Positions 51,610-62,531 of a stretch of 64,000 nucleotides of DNA are shown here, in pieces (positions within the stretch are counted from its first letter, which is position 1; every line of letters begins with the position of its first letter). Source of the stretch: Lunularia cruciata. Lineage: Eukaryota; Streptophyta; Marchantiopsida; Lunulariales; Lunulariaceae. The position numbers and the translations under genes were made by a program. The DNA lies in NCBI GenBank assembly GCA_948567375.1, contig OX419761.1:49230501-49294500 (forward strand), in the 5' to 3' direction. The notes beneath the pieces are model-generated. The model was given only the letters and a program-made list of their open reading frames with translations. It had not been told where the DNA came from and did not search any database.

Positions 51610-52166
51610 TGTAATGTTCTAAGGACAAGAGAAACCCCAAGAGAAACACGAGAGAAGAAACACAAGGTTTCATTCCTCAATACTGTGATGCCCCGAAAGA
51701 GCACCTTGTCTTTATTATATTACAAACAAGATCCACTCCAAGGGAGTTACACCCTTGAATCAAATACATGGATCAGTGATATGTTAGCAAGCTCTACCCT
51801 TAGATTAGCTACATGGATTGTTGACATGTTGATCCTTGTCCTATTTAGTTGGTCAAACAAGTTTGACCAAAGAGAATCTTTGGAGAATCTTCATGTAGGA
51901 AGCTTTGAACAATATGTGTGAGGTACCATAGGGAATCTCTCAACAAGAAAAAAAAGGAGGAGAAGTCAACATCTTTTCCTTTATAAGGTAGGGAAGTGAA
52001 CACTTTTTGAGACCTAATTCATCCGTTTAGGCTTTCAAAATTGGCTTTGAAGTTTTCAAGGTGTTTTCAGTCTTTGCCCTATTAGTGGAAGTATTCTTTT
52101 GGTGACACCTTTATCTATTCTACTTAGGCCATCATATATAACATCCGTAAATATATTACTAAACCA
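51610..52166 (-). mobile_element. Solo LTR nested inside the Ty3/gypsy element (reverse orientation)
   Basis: Read on the minus strand it begins TGGTTTAGTAATATATTTAC and ends CTTGTCCTTAGAACATTACA, the same TG...CA ends as the copy at 46181. It sits between the RNase H/linker part and the integrase core of the host element, at the place where the integrase zinc-binding segment should be. It therefore inserted after that element. Confidence 0.82.
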
Positions 52167-52229
52167 ATTTCCCCCTCTAGATAGTTTTTCTAGCTAATGG
52201 TATTACCCTGGGTGGACTACTTCAACCCC

Positions 52230-52640
52230 TACCAATTCTATCTACCTAATGGGAACATGTGAGCTTAGATCTCATTGTAGCCTTGCCAAAGACAAACTAA
52301 GGCCATTTCACAATTCTAGAGTTTGTTGATTAGTTCAACAAGTAGATTCATTTGACACCCACTTTGGATACAATGGATGCTCCAACATTGGCCAAGATAT
52401 ACTTTGATACCACCTTCAAGTACCATCAGATGCCAATCATTCTCATATCTGATTGTGGTTCTCAATTTACTAGTAAATTTTGGCAAGCACTCTTCATGCT
52501 ACTTGGCACTAAGCTTGTCTTTTGTACAACCTATCATCCTCATACTGATGGGCAAACCAAACAAGCCAATCAAAATGTGGAAGATATGCTACTTTCTTTT
52601 ATCAACATTCATCACACAAATTAAGATACTTGTCTTCTAG
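52230..52640 (+). pseudogene. Integrase core of the Ty3/gypsy element
   Basis: WEHVSLDLIVALPKT at about 52246 carries the first catalytic Asp. The open piece from 52352 gives LISDCGSQFTSKFWQALF with the second Asp, followed by TTYHPHTDGQTKQANQNVEDML, where a typical relative has the Glu in TERVNR; here that Glu is Lys. The loss of the third acidic residue and the in-frame stops mean it is inactive. Confidence 0.85.
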
Positions 52641-53129
52641 CTAAATAATTTGCCTATAATAATTCCAAGAAAATGATTTCATGCTTCTCTCTCTTCTTTC
52701 TTAATTATAGACAAGATCCACTCATTCCTAATTCACTTCTTGCTCTACCATCATCTCAAGTCTCTCATAAATTTATCTTCTTGTTCATGGTATTTGCATC
52801 CTTACATCAAGCTAAGTCTTATCTTCTTATTGCTCAAAATTGACAAAAGCAATATGTTGATTGATATTTTTATGATCTCACCTTTCAAATAGGTGATAGT
52901 GTCATACTTTCCTCTAGTTACCTCTCTTTTTCTTTTGACATCCTCAAACTTGCTGCAAATTGGATAGGTCTATTTGATATTAATTAGATCATTTCTTCTA
53001 TTGCCTACAAACTTGGTTTTCCTATTCATATGAGATCCATCTTGTCTTTGATAATTTGAAGTTAAAACCTTTTGTGTATAACTCATCTTCCTTTCCCACT
53101 CATGTCCAACTCACTCCTCCTCCAATCCC

Positions 53130-53320
53130 TATTAACAATCATGACGAATACAAAGTTGATTTTATTCTTGCAAGGCAAGACATCCAATGAGGCTACAACA
53201 ACACATTGAGTGTAAGGTAATATAGAAAGGATATCTTCTTCATAATGCCACATGGGGACCTCTTCTTTGTCTCCACAATGCTCAAACAACTATACAAGAG
53301 TTTGAAAACTCTATGGCAAT
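53130..53320 (+). pseudogene. Chromodomain relic at the end of the Ty3/gypsy polyprotein
   Basis: NNHDEYKVDFILARQDIQ, then in a shifted frame IECKVI-KGYLLHNATWGPL and NAQTTIQEFEN. This reproduces the chromodomain pattern (EYEVE.IL...., L.KW.GY....ATWEP, N....I..FE) directly before the 3' LTR. It marks the element as a chromovirus. One stop replaces the aromatic-cage Trp. Confidence 0.75.
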
Positions 53321-53351
53321 AAGGACATCACCAACTTGCAATGGAGAAATA

Positions 53352-53770
53352 TGCAATAATATAGAGCTAGAAAAAGTTAAATGTAATAATATGGAGTTAG
53401 AAAAGCCTAATTTCAACTAACAATTGGTAGAACTAGCATGTAGCTAGAAAAATCTAAGAATGTTTTAGAAACATCCGAGAAGCTTCTTGGTGAGAAGTTT
53501 ATAGGAACTTTCCCAAGGTTAAGTAATTTGTATGTCAAGATGACGGCTAGCTTAGCTTGTATGCCAAATAAAAGGCTAGCTTAGCTTGCATCCCAAGTAA
53601 AGTGGCTTCTAACAAGAAACTTCTTTGGGAGTTTCTTGTGAGTCTTGTACCCAAGTTGCCTATAAATACAAAAGCCCAAGCTCAAGCTAGGGCATTTGGA
53701 GTTTCTATTATTTGAGAGTTCCAATGTGATCTTCCATTCTCCTATTTCTCTCTTTGTTCTTTTATCGCAA
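53352..53770 (+). repeat. 3' LTR of the Ty3/gypsy element
   Basis: It starts near TGCAATAATATAGAGCTAG and carries the TATA-like box CCTATAAATACAAAAGCCC near 53660. It probably ends at TTTTATCGCA. It aligns with the LTR at 48265. Confidence 0.72.
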
Positions 53771-54109
53771 TATATTGTTGAAGAAAGTGTTAGAACTTCT
53801 ATTCCTTACAAACTTGACAAAGTTATGCAAGTTTAGAATGGTTGGCTATGATCTAAGATTCATCTTTTCATTTTCAAATAAGTCTTATGCATTGAACATT
53901 AAAATGCATGTATAGAATACATGGTGATTTTGGAGTACAAGAAGGCTCTCAAAGCATAAGAGCTCAAGCAATCCCTTGTTATGCTTTCAATGCTTATTAA
54001 ACATGATTGGAGTAAGTCTTTCATCTTTAATACCAATACTCTTTCCGGTGTAGCTATAGGATGCTCTATTAGTCAATCAAACCAAGATGGATATGATCAA
54101 ATAGATTAG

Positions 54110-55490
54110 GAAAGTAAATAAATGGTTTAGTAGAGAGAAATTACTTGGTGATAAAAAGACAAGGATTGGTAGCAAATTTTAGTATCAAGAAGTTTTAATA
54201 CTATTTGAACATTGGGAAGACCATATTTTTCATAGATCATAAGGTCTTGAAATAAATTTTCAACAAACCTAACGTGGAAGGAAAGCTAACAAGGTGGATG
54301 ATACTCTTATTTGAGTATTAAAGATAGGCCTAGTTTTTCTTAAGGATAGACCAAGAAAGAAACAAGTAAATGTTGATTTTTTATCTAAGGCCTATTATCA
54401 TGATAGAGTTGAGTAAGTGGGTTGTTTCTTCTTGGATGAAGAGCTTATAACCATTTTGATCACTCAAGAGGTTTCAATGGAGTACAAACAAATTGTAGAT
54501 TTTGTTACAAGAGATAAATATTTGGATGGGATACATGCTAAGCAAAGGAAAGTACTTGTAGCAAGATTATACAATAGTGAAAGATATCTTTTTTCACCAA
54601 GGAAAAGAGTACTTCAAAGAGTAGTGTTTAAGGAGGAGTCTATCCTACTTAGGAAAGAGTTTCATGGTGGGTTTATAAAGATGATTTATTTGAAAATTCT
54701 AAATGTAATATACCATTGGAGGAGGATTTTCAAGGATTTTCTTAATTATTAGAGAACTTGTGATCATTATCAAATGTTTGCTAAGAATTCTACCTCTAAT
54801 CCACTTTTCAGATCCATTCTATTTCTAATGCTATTTGAGAATTGTAGAATTGAATTTGTAGGTCCTCTCAATAGAACCATTGTTGTAATATGGTAGTTAT
54901 TGATTACCTTAAAACATTTTACCTAGACAAGATTAAAGATTAAGCTTCTAAATTTCTTCATGAATTTATCATTACTAGACTTGGTAGCCCTTCTGAATTG
55001 ATTTCTAATTGTCAAAGAGAGTTAACAAGGAGCACAATAAGAACCATTTTATGATACTTCACCATAACACATAAAGCAATTACATCTTTTAAGCCAAACT
55101 CTAATGACTTGGTGGGCAGAATAAATCAAACCTTAACTATGATGTTGGACAAAGATGCAAAAATAGGAGCTTAACATCATTAGTACAAGAGAATTCATGT
55201 GGTTCATCTGCAATACAAGATGATCATAAAGACATTCATAAGATATTATCCCCTTTCATTGGTATATGGTATTTAGTCTACTTTACTTGTTTACATCAAT
55301 CTTTCTACTCTCCAAAGTATACATAGAAAATTTAAGAAGGTATAAGGAGGTGATGTAAAGAAATTAAAGAAGGATTAACTCATGGAATTGGAGGAGGCAA
55401 AAGTTGCTATAGTGAAGTGGAACAAAAGGAAAGCCATGACAAGAGGTAAGGTAAGAAGAAGGTTAAACTCTTCAAAGAAGTTGATTTGGT
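54110..55490 (+). pseudogene. Second Ty3/gypsy fragment: RNase H and integrase relic, 5'-truncated
   Basis: In order: FFIDHKVLK-IFNKPNVEGK, then LTRWMILLFEY (about 54215-54320, family VDHQALLYLVNKP....RW.LLLLEF); VLQRVVFKEESILLRKEFHGGF (54612-54680, start of the integrase zinc-binding part); CDHYQMFAKNST (about 54761); IEFVGPLNR (about 54850); SELISNCQRELT (about 55000, with the second catalytic Asp now Asn); and LMELEEAKVAIVKWNKRK near 55380. These resemble the Tat/Athila-like branch rather than the chromovirus next to it. No reverse transcriptase or LTR was found, so it is a fragment. Confidence 0.75.
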
Positions 55491-57500
55491 AAAATTGTTT
55501 GATTTGATTTGATTCAAGTGGGTGCACTAGAAGTTTTTGCTTGAATAATTTGGACCTTTAATAAGGTGTGTGCAATTGTACTTATGGTATCAAGGAATTG
55601 GGATGAGACTTTGATAAATGTGAACCATGATAAGTTGCAATTATATCATAGAAATCCAAGGACAAATTGAAGTCTTAGCCTAGGGGTAAACGTAACATTC
55701 ATTGGTGTTTGTATGCTCTATTGGTATATTTAGTTTGGCATTACAAGTAATTTAAAGATATTATTTTGAATATTATTTGACAAAAAATCTAATTATTAAT
55801 TATTAGCTAAATTTACTCATAGCTAAGATAAAAATAATTCTATTTTAGAGAATTTTGAAAAAGTGAATAACATTAATTTTGAGTCTAATCTATAAATCTT
55901 ATTTTATTTTTAGATATTTGACTATGATAAAAGAGTTGAGAACTGTTGGTGACAAAAGGAGGTTTCAAAAAGGCATTTTTTGCTTCCATGAATTTTTGTT
56001 ACAGGAGATCCCATAAGCTGCTATGGGATGTAGGGAGGAGTACTTGAAGAAGAAACATGAGAAACTCTAAAATTTTATGAGTCATGAAGTTTTTTATGGA
56101 TCATGGCCTGTAAAATTTTAGTGCTGATGAGTGTGCCTGTAAAATTTTAGTGCTGATGAGTGTGCCTGTAGTTCCTAATTATCAGACAAACCTGCCAATA
56201 TCTTCACCCAAATAAGAGATAATCAAAACCCTAAAATTTTATGACACTGTACACAAACACACTTGATTTGACCCGTTAATATAATACGGGATAAATACGG
56301 GAATCCCTAACCTATTTCCCATAAAGTTCAAATTTGAAACCCCTAGTGTGGGGGAGAAGTAATTACTTCCTAGCAATTGATCCCTGATGAGTCTATAAAG
56401 GGGCCCCAAGGAAGGGTTTAGGGCTGCAGATAGAATAACTCTTGGTGTTGATCACCTGAAAAGTGGGGGTTGAGTGTGAATCCATTATGCTCCAAGGCTT
56501 TGCTGTATGGATTCGATAGATCTCCAGATCTTATTAGCAGCGGATGAGGAATATGATACATTCCTTCCAGTTGAGAAAGGGCTTCGGGAGATGAAAATCC
56601 AGAATGACTTTGGTAGGGTGGAGTCTCAAATAGGCTCTTTTCGGGGTTTAATTCATCGTCTTTATAAGTTTCTAGTGTCTTGGAGCTTACGACCATATCC
56701 CTTTTAAGCTTTTCGAGCTTTTCCCCAACATTCGGTCCTGTAATTTGCAGAGATGATTCGCTTGGATTAGATGTCACTTCGTGCATCTAGAAAGTATCGT
56801 TACTCATATAGTAATACAAAAGTGGATTTGCTGACGAGAATCATGCCCATATTTGAAGCTTGTAGTGGAGAAACTCAAATTACGTGCCCAATGCGGCCAA
56901 AAGATAAAAGCTGGCCACGATTTTGTGGTATAGTTTACTGCAACAAAGGTTTGCGGTAAAGTTTCTTTTGTTGCAAAAGGAGTCGATGTTCCTCGTTCTG
57001 AAGCACGCTCCTGTTGACAGCGTTTTTTATGTGTCTTGCAATCATTCGCAAAGAAATTATTCTACTGGAAATGCTTCTGAAGAATCAACCAAGCAAGCAT
57101 CAACCATTAAAACGAGAAATGTACTCGAGTGCCATGAGATTCACTTCTCGTTATCAGGCGTTCCTTGTTCCTTTACTTTTGACAAAGATTACTCCCAAAA
57201 AGTTGGTGGCTGAAGAAGACGACAGACATCTCGTTCATTAAGGCACTGAAATTTTAATCAATACTCTGAAATACTATACAAAAACACTCATGACCCGATG
57301 ACTTGCGACGCAGAAAGAAGTATCACTCAAGTTCCTGTGGCAGGGCTCAGATCGGACTATGATCAGTTATAACAGGTAGCACCACTTGGATCCCTCAATT
57401 TGACACCCTCTCGCTAAATGTCTCCAGACTATCTCCATCCCAGTGGCATGCGCTTAACCGCTGGAAGTTCCTCGTCCTGGGCTGAGTTGATGACAGAAGG
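55491..57500. other. Region without a supported gene
   Basis: AT-rich to about 56200, then mixed. A 122-codon frame on the minus strand (56418-56786) has a start codon, a hydrophilic Ser-rich sequence and no recognisable motif. A TATA-like CTATAAAGGGGCCCC at about 56393 could be a promoter for a plus-strand transcript or a relic of an LTR. Nothing decides between these. Confidence 0.35.
56106..56170. repeat. 29-bp exact tandem duplication
   Basis: GCCTGTAAAATTTTAGTGCT followed by GATGAGTGT at 56106 is repeated at 56135, with the first bases of a third copy at 56164. Confidence 0.95.
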
Positions 57501-57519
57501 CCACTTCACATGGCTCAAT

Positions 57520-58400
57520 GATGTACGTCAGTTTTGACGTCCGTCAGCCTCTAAAACATTGACGGAAAGAGTATAATCATGTGTCCATGGGAGTGCATAG
57601 GTCCGGCAGTTAATTTGGACGTACGTCAACCTCATATTTATACTTGTGATGACGCGTCACTTTGGATGATTGACTGGCGTTAATAGGTAACCAGTTCTCG
57701 AATTAGGTTATGTAAAGTAAAGAGTTCGGGGTTTACAAATCAATAAGAAAATTTTCACGTCCGTTTTCCACAAAGGAGGGATCATCAAATTTAGTTTTTC
57801 GTTTTCCTATATATACAACAAAGGAGTGATCATCAAATTTAGCTTATCGCTTTCCTATATATTGATGAAATTTTATGATTTTTATGATTAATGGAGTTTC
57901 AAACAGAAAATCTTATGGAATTAATCACATTAGTAAGGGGAGAAAAAATTTATGAATAAAAATAAAATATTACACCCGAGTATTGGAATTGGTTTTCGTT
58001 GACAAATCATTTCTTTTCCTATCTCAAAAAAGAATATTAATAAAATGTTTTCATTCTTAAGTCACGCATGACCAACATTGAATAACGATCCAAAAATGAA
58101 AAAAGGTAAAACATATTACATCTGCATTCAGTCTCGAAGGTCAAAAATTAAAATCAAAAATCTATTTACTTGGAAAGATTAAAGACTCGATGTAACGAAG
58201 ACGGGAAGTCGACAGGTTCATTCTCGGGCAAACCTGTCACAGAAAGGAAATTCCGATAATTTAATTGCACGTTGTATCACCCGACCCATTAATCTAGGAA
58301 ATTCCCTGTTCGCAAAGGTTCAAACGGAGCTAGAGCTGCCTGACGGATAAGCTCCGGCTGAAGCTTTGAACGTCAGGCAGACCTGACGTGCACATGAGCT
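57520..58400. promoter_or_regulatory. TGACG/CGTCA-rich patch with an inverted repeat
   Basis: Many copies of the pentamer TGACG or its complement fall here, among them GTACGTCAGTTTTGACGTCC and CGTCAG (57524-57547), CATTGACGG (57558), GGACGTACGTCAAC (about 57620), TGATGACGCGTCAC (about 57650) and, after a gap, CCTGACGG, CCTGACGTGC and CTCCGTCAAA (58339-58410). A perfect 10-bp inverted repeat, CTGCCTGACG (58336-58345) and CGTCAGGCAG (58371-58380), lies at the end. TGACG is the core of plant TGA-bZIP sites. No adjacent gene start is visible, so function is open. Confidence 0.4.
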
Positions 58401-59029
58401 CCGTCAAAATTCTAATTGCCGGACTTTGTCTTTTAGTGGGCCGCCGGAGCCCAAAAGAGCCATGTGAATCGCCTAAGAGACGACAGCCCAACGGCACCAC
58501 AAGTCGGCAGAAAGACTTAACAGGACCCTGTTAACTTGACGTGGCCTGCGAGTGTACCTGGCACCAGATTCCGCGAACAGCGAGACTGTGCTCTGGAACT
58601 TACCGACTGTACTGAAGGACCCAATTTCACAGCGAACATGACCGGTCATCTTTGTTTCTCTTGGTGGCCGTGCCAGACATAGATTATCGTTTGCTTATGA
58701 AGAACAGATTATCTACTAGCTGACGTCCTTGGCTTCGCCGGGTGAATAAAATTGTAGGCGAATTTTGCAACAATTTCATCGTAACGCTTTCCAGAGAATT
58801 AACTCAGGAATTTCATGGGTACCTCCTGGCTTTGAGGAAAATTATTTCGAGCTCAACGTTTGCTTTTGCACATCTAGACCCATACAGCTTTAAAATGAGA
58901 TATCGATGAAATTGATCGAATGGCAGTATCCGGATGGCTAGTTTAGGAGGAGTTTTGTTTACAAAATCCAAAGTTAGCGTATCAGTAATTTAAAGATGTC
59001 CGCCTTGGGGCGGAATGCTGGGTGGATGG

Positions 59030-59560
59030 GTCAAACCTTAAATCTCGATTATCATATCAAAATAGAATTCCGGACTGGAGTTCAACTCGAAGCGAAAGAA
59101 ATTAACTTTTAAATAGAGATATTCGGCCCGAAGTTGCGACTGGATGGGACTTCAACCGGGAAGCCTTACATTTTCAAGCTTGCCGCCTGGCGTTCAACGA
59201 GAAACAGAGCAAATTAGACTTTCGGGCCGGTTGGAGAATCCGGCGCATTCTCCATCTGGAATTCAAATTCCTAGGAATCTGAATTCGAACGTCTGGAATC
59301 CAAATTAGAAACACAAGGAATTAAATGTTCGGGTCAGTCTGGAATTTAAATTGGAAACAAGAGACTGCATGTTTGGGTCGATCTGGAAGTTAACAGAAAT
59401 ATTTAGACTTCTGGGCTCGGTGTAGAGTTCGGGTTCGATTACAATTTAGCCAAAAAGACATGACTGGAGTTCATCCCAAAGAAATTAAACTTTCGAGCCA
59501 GACGTGGGTTTTGGCCAGAAGAAATGACAAGAATCTATGTTCAGATCTACTTGAAAACAG
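59030..59560. repeat. Degenerate short-period tandem array
   Basis: A loose unit of roughly 60-75 bases recurs. It has a TGGA(G/A)TTCAA or TGGAATT.AAATT box, then GAAA.A.A...AATTA and (A/T)TTCGGGCC or TTCGGGTC. Examples start near 59075, 59140, 59190, 59290, 59335, 59385 and 59465. The copies are strongly diverged, suggesting an old satellite-like block. Confidence 0.55.
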
Positions 59561-60010
59561 AGGGAAAGTCTAGAGGTAAGAGCATTTGTCGGATATTCTT
59601 TTCACTACGCCGACGGTCAGCTGCGTTTTATATGATTTACATATACTATCCTGTGTAGATTTAATATTGTGATGAGAGCATTGCTGACCAACATGGAGCC
59701 CCCATTCCAACTATCACAAACAAACGATGATACATAAAGGTCGCATCGCATCAAAGAGAATTGTTAAGTTCGTACATTCTTATACCACATACTTCTTTTA
59801 ATAGTTACTAAGTTTCACCTAAGTTTGGAATATCATTTATATTTTAATTATTTATTAAGTAGTATTATCTTAGATTCAAAAGAGTTTATAAACTTTGTAC
59901 TCATTTGTGCATGTAGTACAACCTTAGATTCTTAGAACATAAGAGTTTATATACTTGGTTGCTTCCTCAAAGGTTAAAGGATAATTACCTATAATTTTAC
60001 ATATATATTA

Positions 60011-60360
60011 TGCTTTCAATTGTAACGTAGAATAGATAATTGACTCGGAGAGAGCATTGGTAGTGTTTCAAACCATACTAATTAAGATAAATTTATAATG
60101 CTTTCAATTGTAACGTAGAATAGATAACTGACTCGGAGAGAGCATTGGTAGAGTTTCAAACGATACTAATTAAGATAAATTTATATATGGTGTGAGATGA
60201 TCAAATGATAATGATAAGTAGCAGATGTTGTGGTTGGAGAGAGTATTGATAGAATTGCAAACGACACCAATTAGGATAAATTTTTATGTGATGTGAGATG
60301 ATCAAATGAAATTGATAAGTAAACGACACAAATTAGGAGAAAATTATATATGGTGTGAGG
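60011..60360. repeat. 88-bp tandem repeat, two good and further decayed copies
   Basis: TGCTTTCAATTGTAACGTAG and GACTCGGAGAGAGCATTGGT start units at 60011 and 60099 with only a few differences. The second half of the unit (GGAGAGAG.ATTG.TAGA, AATTA.GATAAATTT) recurs in weaker form around 60235. GGTGTGAG(A/G)TGATCAAATGA recurs at about 60188, 60290 and 60352. Confidence 0.88.
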
Positions 60361-60620
60361 TGATCAAATGATAGTGATAGGAAGCAGATGTTGGGGTTGT
60401 GATTATACATTTTATAGAGTTTTTGGAGAGGGGTGTTACTCACCTAGCAAACGCCCATAACCCAGGTACAGTATTACTAATATAGCAAGCTGAGCAGCAA
60501 TAGTCAAGGTCACGGTTGGAACGAGAGTACCTCTTTGTTTCTTTGTTTTTCCTTGGAATTATATAGAGTTATGGATATAATATCCAACATATTTATCTCA
60601 AAGGTAAGATAGAAAGAAAA

Positions 60621-60740
60621 GAGATCGCGTAGAAAACACGAAGGACGGAAAGACTCCATCAAGCAAGCAGTACAAAGGGTAAAATGATGCTCAACCATTT
60701 CAGCTAGTCCGCCTAGAAATCTGCCCTATTGCACCTAATA
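60621..60740 (-). repeat. Dispersed core repeat, copy 5 (minus strand)
   Basis: Read on the minus strand it has GTGCAATAGGGCAGATTTCT, CATTTTACCCTTTGTAC, TTGATGGAGTCTTTCCGTCC and TTCTACGCGATC. It is more diverged than copies 4 and 6 but keeps every block in order. Confidence 0.82.
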
Positions 60741-62501
60741 AGATATGAGAGCTATGCAAGTGGGATCGATCTGCGTAGCTGCGGCGCTGGAGAGCCTCTC
60801 CTCCCACAATCCACAATCCGTTGCACGGATGCAGCCAATTGACATCCTGCTCTTCTCATCTTGCCTGCTCTGCCTCTGTGCAACACAACGCCGGAATTTC
60901 CGGTGCTCAATTGTATGGCATCCTGGTTCTGACGGGGATAGGGAGCCGAGGATCCTACTTCCGATATCAAAGATTGAGATAGAAATTACCATACTAGAAT
61001 ACTAGACAATAGGAATATAACTTTCACTTTCCTATTTTACTATTTACAAGCGTTCCTAATCCGACATAGAGCCAAAGCAATCCATCAGAAAATAACATCA
61101 ATAGCCTCTATTTGACTTACATAGTTCTAACCTTCTAAATATAATAATTATAAATTTGTAATGTACTAAGATAACTTTCTAATTTTGATGCTACTAAGCC
61201 TTGGCCCTTTGTTTACCTCTTTGGCTTTATCCTTATTCGGCTCCATGGCTTTTCATATCCTATGTGTGTGGCGCTGTCTCACTCCATCTGCCAACATGGG
61301 TGCCGTTAAGTCTATGAGCCAAAATTCGGGTACTTTTTAAGCACATCTGGAGTTGATGATGACATCTTCGTTGTAAGCTCTATCGTTATCGTTATGTCCC
61401 TTTGTCTCATCTTCCAAGACGATCGCTGGTATTGCTGGATGTCAGGACTGTTTAATAGGCAGATATGGGCATTCCTAACATATTCGCGTCGCACGATGGT
61501 CTGGAGATAGTACGGTATTTGAAGCCTGGGGTATTGTCTGTATGTCAACACTTCAGTGCTTTTGACTATCTTTCATCAACAACTGCAAAATCCCCACCAA
61601 AACAGCAAGGCTAAATGACTTTCACGCATCCATTACTTATTATGGAGCATGAATCTATATAGAATAACCGCAGAGTTGTAACAACAAGCCCGTAATGATT
61701 GCTTAGCCTAGTTTCCTCGGCGTGGGATCAAGTGTCAAGTTGACAACCGCATGGGCTCGGGGGCATGGACTACGTGCATGGCCAGTCCTGAGAACGTGAA
61801 GGGAAAACTCCGAAGTCGACTAAACAACTGCAGTGGACTGTACATGCGGCAGTCAGTGTACAGAACTCTGCAACGCTTACACCTTAGCCGCTGTATAATG
61901 CTATTAAGGAGTGATCCATTGTTTGCGAGCGGTATTTGCCAAGCGGTCACTGAAAGTCACCCCATTGTGCAGTTAAATGTGAAGAAATAATTATTTGCCT
62001 AATAAGATTTACCCGTACCAGAAGCTGTTCGTTGCATAAATGGATCTATAGGTTCATTTTCTATTGACTCGGACGGAATTACTCAATTTTCAATTGCATG
62101 CTGATTACATTGGTTTCTTGATGTAAATGTTTCGACAACTTTAAACCTGTCATGCGTCTGGAACTGTAAGTACTTCCAAGTTCTTTGATTCTGTTGTCCG
62201 GCCATAGACAGCAGAGGATGGCTCGAGCCTTTAATTTGCCCATCGGAGGACAAGAAACAGTCTAGTCCTCAAGAGACGATGATTTCCGACAAGATTCGTT
62301 CCTAGTGGACGTCTATACTGCGGCGACGATGCCCAGGTCCCTCATTCACAAACACAAGCTGAGCCAGTTGTCATCTTGCCGCAACCTAAGGATGCTTGTG
62401 ATGGTCAAAACACCGACGCGGAAGCAATCGGTATGGAGGCAAAATGGAAACCGGGTTAAATATTGGCACGATGTCTCATTAGACCTTCCAGATTTTCTCA
62501 G

Positions 62502-62524
62502 ATATCCGAGAAAATCTCGGATAT
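62502..62524. repeat. Perfect 10-bp inverted repeat with 3-base loop
   Basis: ATATCCGAGA, AAA, TCTCGGATAT. It sits 8 bases before the left end of dispersed repeat copy 6. Confidence 0.9.
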
Positions 62525-62531
62525 TTTATCG

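Larger units (their letters stand above)
48265..53770 (+). mobile_element. Decayed Ty3/gypsy chromovirus-type LTR retrotransposon with nested insertion
   Basis: Both LTRs are recognisable (about 48265-48700 and 53352-53770). They share GGTAGAACTAGCATGTAG, TCTAAGAATGTTTTAGAA, TAGCTTGCATCCCAAGTAA and a TATAAATACA box, at roughly 75-80 percent identity by eye, so the insertion is old. Inside, in order: gag (about 48870-49100, LDLFVSGL...KPKHLEETIQFAKHFD, then a CCHC-knuckle relic GHCIAKCP at 49190); reverse transcriptase (about 50100-50700, YLLPWIYDFLDLLSREKYFF, and VVIFLDEIL in place of the FLDDIL active site); RNase H (about 50840-51100, KVAIGTMLSYE); integrase core (about 52240-52620); and a chromodomain. 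Many stops and frameshifts disable it. Integrase before chromodomain after RT-RNase H fixes the Ty3/gypsy order. It is interrupted by a foreign solo LTR at 51610-52166. Confidence 0.88.
57501..62500. other. Long intergenic interval, no gene recognised
   Basis: No open frame above about 90 codons, no coding exon set and no RNA gene pattern seen. It contains the TGACG-rich patch, the short-period array at 59.0-59.5 kb, the 88-bp tandem repeat at 60.0 kb and dispersed repeat copy 5, each listed separately. Confidence 0.45.

Noticed and set aside
59700-60420. The 88-bp tandem repeats considered as a centromeric or telomeric satellite
   Set aside because: Only two good copies and a few decayed ones exist, too few for a satellite, and no telomere motif is present.
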